From: VFZP01 sp043730365
Lineage (GTDB): Bacteria; Acidobacteriota; Terriglobia; Bryobacterales; Bryobacteraceae
Reading direction: 5' to 3'
Assembly (NCBI GenBank): GCA_043730365.1
Contig: JAYTKJ010000386.1
Coordinates: forward strand, 1 to 18,170
Length of the DNA stretch: 18,170 nt
The notes beneath the pieces are model-generated. The model ran no database searches, had not been told where the DNA came from, and saw only the letters and a program-made list of their open reading frames with translations. The first letter of the stretch is position 1; every line of letters starts with the position of its first letter. Of this stretch, positions 16,066 to 18,170 are shown one piece after another. A program made the position numbers and the translations under genes.

Positions 16066-17358
16066 ATGATGAACCCGTCCCGAAGGACCTTTCTCCGCGG
16101 CGCAGGGGTGACCATGGGGTTGCCGTGGCTGGAGTCGCTGGCGGCCACCACCTCCGCCCAGCCCCAACGCTTTGCCGTGCTCTTCATGGGCACGGGCATT
16201 AGTCCCGGCCGTTGGTGGGCCAAAGGGGCGGGCGCCGGGCTGGAATTAAGCGAATCACTGGCGCCGCTTGAGCCGCTCAAGGCGAAGGTCAACGTCATCG
16301 ACGGCCTGTTCAACAAGGCGGCCACCGGACAGGGGATTCATCCGGCGATGACCGGCAACATGCTGTCGGGCGTACCGATCCGCAAGGGTTCGATCATCCA
16401 AGGCGGCATCACCATGGACCAGGTGCTGGCGAACCGGATCGGGCAGGAGACCCCGCAGGCCAGCATGGTGCTCGCCTGTGAGCGGGCGATGACCGGGTTC
16501 CACGAAACCAATTTTTCGAACGCCTACAGCTCGCATATTTCGTGGCAGAGCGCCGATTCGCCGGTACCCAACGAGATGTATCCTTCGTTGGCCTTCGACA
16601 GCCTGTTCGAGAACGGCGGCAGACTGCGCAACACGAGCGTGCTCGATCGGGTGAAGGACCATGCCTTGGCGCTGAGCGGCAAGGTCAGTTCCACCGACAA
16701 ACTCAAGCTGGACGAGTATCTCGCCAGCGTCCGCGACGTGGAACGTAGCATCGAGCGGATGCGAACGGATAAGGACAAGGCCGAAGATCGGGCCCGCGAC
16801 GCGGGGCGCCCGCTGCTGGCGATGAAGCGTCCGCAAGATGGCTTGCCCGAAGATATCCGCGATCACATTCGCCTGATGTGCGACATCATCGCCCTCGGGT
16901 TTCAGACCGACAAGACGCGCGTGGCCTCGCTGCTTTTGGCCCGCGACTTGTCCGCGCTCTACTATCCGTTCCTCGGCGTGAGCAAGCAGCATCACGGGGC
17001 TTCTCATTACGACACTGAGGAGGATTATCAGAAGATCGTGCGGTTCCAGGTGAGCCAGTTGGCCTATCTGGCGCAGCGCTTGGACGCAATGCGAGAGGGC
17101 GAGAGCACCGTGCTCGGCAACAGCTGCCTGCTTTTCCTGTCTAACATGTGGTCCGGAACGAAGCACGATAACAAGAAGGTGCCGGCGGTCACGATCGGCG
17201 GCCTGGGGGGCAAGCTGGAGACGGGCAGAGCGCTCGACTATTTCGAGGCGGGCGATGATAACCGGAAGCTGTGCAGCCTGTATCTCGGGATTATGGATCG
17301 GATGGGCGTCGAACTCAAGGAGTTCGGCGACGCCGAAACCCGCCTAGCAGGTTTCTGA
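16066..17358 (+). CDS. DUF1552 (PF07586) exported protein with altered HXXSHY motif
   Basis: A 430-residue protein. The N-terminus has a textbook twin-arginine motif (NPSRRTFLRGAGVTMGLPW), so export through Tat is expected. The family motif reads H310-G-A-S-H314-Y315, with Tyr (TAC at 17008-17010) where the family name and the divergent paralogue have His. Several other histidines of the paralogue are also absent: its GSGMGN...HDHENLP stretch becomes NMWSGTKHDNKKVP. The overall length and order of conserved blocks (PNEMYPSLAFDSLFENGG, SVRDVERSIERMR) still place it in DUF1552. It begins 3 nt after the long DUF1592 gene and probably works with that protein. If the histidines bind metal, this copy may bind it differently or not at all. 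No further gene of the module follows. Confidence 0.9.
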   Translation: MMNPSRRTFLRGAGVTMGLPWLESLAATTSAQPQRFAVLFMGTGISPGRWWAKGAGAGLELSESLAPLEPLKAKVNVIDGLFNKAATGQGIHPAMTGNMLSGVPIRKGSIIQGGITMDQVLANRIGQETPQASMVLACERAMTGFHETNFSNAYSSHISWQSADSPVPNEMYPSLAFDSLFENGGRLRNTSVLDRVKDHALALSGKVSSTDKLKLDEYLASVRDVERSIERMRTDKDKAEDRARDAGRPLLAMKRPQDGLPEDIRDHIRLMCDIIALGFQTDKTRVASLLLARDLSALYYPFLGVSKQHHGASHYDTEEDYQKIVRFQVSQLAYLAQRLDAMREGESTVLGNSCLLFLSNMWSGTKHDNKKVPAVTIGGLGGKLETGRALDYFEAGDDNRKLCSLYLGIMDRMGVELKEFGDAETRLAGF

Positions 17359-17621
17359 GAATAAGAGCCGAGCGCTTCTGGAAAGCTGCCGTCATCTCGC
17401 CCCCAAGCGAAAGACTGCGCGTTTGGAACCAGTGGCTCCCTCTGCGTACCCGATTGGCTACGCTCGGGTTTCGCTGCGTAGGCGGTTCGACCGAAGGAGA
17501 CGCAACGGCCCCGGCTTCGGTACCTACTTATGTGCTATATTCTTGTAAGATCGCGAGTCAATGTGCCTTCGCTTCCGCGCTATCGTTCAAACGTCCAAAC
17601 TGTTGCTCAGCGATAAATCAA
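17359..17621. other. Intergenic region with a weak hairpin and a compositional change
   Basis: No gene is supported; the open frame across it is a run-on from inside the DUF1552 gene. ACCCGA (17448-17453) and TCGGGT (17464-17469) form a 6-bp stem followed by only TT, a poor terminator. CTGCGTA occurs twice (17442-17448 and 17474-17480). From about 17530 onward the DNA is clearly richer in A+T than the preceding genes. Confidence 0.4.
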
Positions 17622-18052
17622 ATGCAAACGAATTCTCATATTGAAAGCATTAGAAATCAAAGCGTATGGTACGGTCAGCAAGCCCAAAGGAATAAGCTCC
17701 TATTTATCATCTTAAAGAGCACTCAAATGGTGTTTGCGGCTGCTATACCGTTGCTCGCGCTTTCGGGCAGCGGGGGTCGGCAGCGTGGACAACTGCGGCT
17801 CTCGGAACTCTGATCGGCCTCATTGAGGGATATTGCCAACTGGCTCAGTTTCAACAGAACTGGCTTATTTATCGCGCGACCCGAGAAGCGCTAAAGCGGG
17901 AAGATCTGCTTTATTCAGCTAAGGCTGGACCGTATCTTGAGGCTAACGAGGCGGAGAGGCTTTATGCGGAGCGGGCCGACTCAATTTTATCGGGTGAAAA
18001 TACGAAGTGGCTAAAATCTCAAGAATCGACTGCCGGCAAAACAAAAAGCTGA
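17622..18052 (+). pseudogene. DUF4231/SLATT-type two-transmembrane protein, frameshifted in a G5 run
   Basis: Two frames together encode one full-length DUF4231 (PF14015) protein. The first runs from the ATG at 17622 and has the family hallmark SVWYGQQAQRNK and a first membrane segment (LLFIILKSTQMVFAAAIPL). The second frame, offset by -1, continues with a second membrane segment (AAWTTAALGTLIGLIEG), then QQNWLIYRATREALKRED, LLYSAKAGPYLEAN and AERADSILSGENTKW, ending at a TGA at 18050-18052. The crossover lies at GGGGG (17772-17776); adding one G gives an unbroken 143-residue reading frame, the normal length of the domain. So the gene is either recently inactivated or carries a homopolymer sequencing error. 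SLATT domains (SMODS and SLOG-associating 2TM effectors) are predicted membrane effectors in nucleotide-signalled defence systems, but many DUF4231 genes stand alone. No Shine-Dalgarno sequence is seen. The DNA is A+T-rich, suggesting acquisition. Confidence 0.78.
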
Positions 18053-18073
18053 TGTCAACCAGTTAGATTCAAA

Positions 18074-18170
18074 CACTAGTGTCCGGTAAAGTACTTTGTC
18101 CGATCTCATAACACCCTAACTATCAGTCGTTTGCGACGATTTATGCCTTGCCGCGATTTGAACGACGACG
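18074..18170. other. Right-edge sequence with short repeats, possible insertion-sequence end
   Basis: After the DUF4231 gene comes CACTAGTGTCCGG, with TGTCCG repeated at 18080-18085 and 18097-18102 around the perfect palindrome AAAGTACTTT (18088-18097). A CTAG lies at the boundary. This layout resembles the end of an insertion sequence next to a four-base target, but the other end would lie beyond the window and no transposase is visible. The remaining bases to 18170 are open in one frame but too short to identify. Confidence 0.22.

Noticed and set aside
17448..17469. Rho-independent terminator after the plus-strand DUF1552 gene
   Set aside because: The stem is only 6 bp with a 10-nt loop and is followed by just two T residues, which is too weak to call.
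17766..17780. Programmed -1 frameshifting at the G5 run of the DUF4231 gene
   Set aside because: The bases around the crossover (C GGG GGT) are not a good X-XXY-YYZ slippery heptamer and no pseudoknot was evident. Loss of a G or a sequencing error is simpler.
17271..17813. A single 180-residue plus-strand gene covering the region after DUF1552
   Set aside because: Its first part overlaps the end of the DUF1552 gene in another frame and has no protein character. Only the part from 17622 onward is real, and it belongs to the frameshifted DUF4231 gene.
1..18170. CRISPR arrays, tRNA or rRNA genes
   Set aside because: No regularly spaced direct repeats of 20 bases or more and no cloverleaf-like or rRNA-like sequence was noticed by eye on either strand.

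Overview
The window reads as a chromosomal segment from an Acidobacteriota member close to Bryobacter/Solibacter. This is inferred from gene families, not from a marker gene. The coding DNA is GC-rich. It carries a secreted protein ending in the 'Solibacter-type' C-terminal domain TIGR03437, two copies of the PSCyt/DUF1592 plus DUF1552 gene pair typical of planctomycetes and acidobacteria, and secreted ankyrin-repeat and beta-lactamase-fold proteins. No tRNA, rRNA or CRISPR array was seen.

Layout. Positions 1-433 hold only a fragment of an open frame running off the left edge. 434-3040 (+) is the secreted NHL/beta-propeller-like protein with the TIGR03437 tail. 3041-3822 is a long non-genic gap with a possible decayed remnant of a similar protein and a cluster of short repeats before the next gene. 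3823-7486 (+) holds three genes: a Gfo/Idh/MocA-fold protein that has lost two of its three usual catalytic residues, a FabF-like ketosynthase with an intact Cys-His-His-Lys set, and a secreted class C-type serine hydrolase. The hydrolase converges with 2 bp to spare on a minus-strand operon.

7489-17358 is the core of the window: two related modules that diverge from one 290-bp intergenic region. The minus-strand module is DUF1592 multidomain cytochrome -> DUF1552 -> ankyrin-repeat protein. The plus-strand module is a longer DUF1592 protein -> DUF1552. Each module pairs a Sec-exported protein carrying two CxxCH haem-binding motifs with a Tat-type DUF1552 protein, so I infer two parallel envelope modules of unknown function. 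The tight spacings (27, 10 and 3 nt), with Shine-Dalgarno sequences overlapping upstream stop codons, argue for co-translation.

17359-18170 is visibly richer in A+T. It contains a gene not seen as a single frame: a DUF4231 (SLATT-type, two-transmembrane) protein whose two halves lie in different frames joined at a G5 run. It is followed at the right edge by short repeats that could be the end of an insertion sequence. The DUF4231 gene, the Gfo/Idh/MocA protein without its catalytic residues and the paired divergent modules are the most interesting points.
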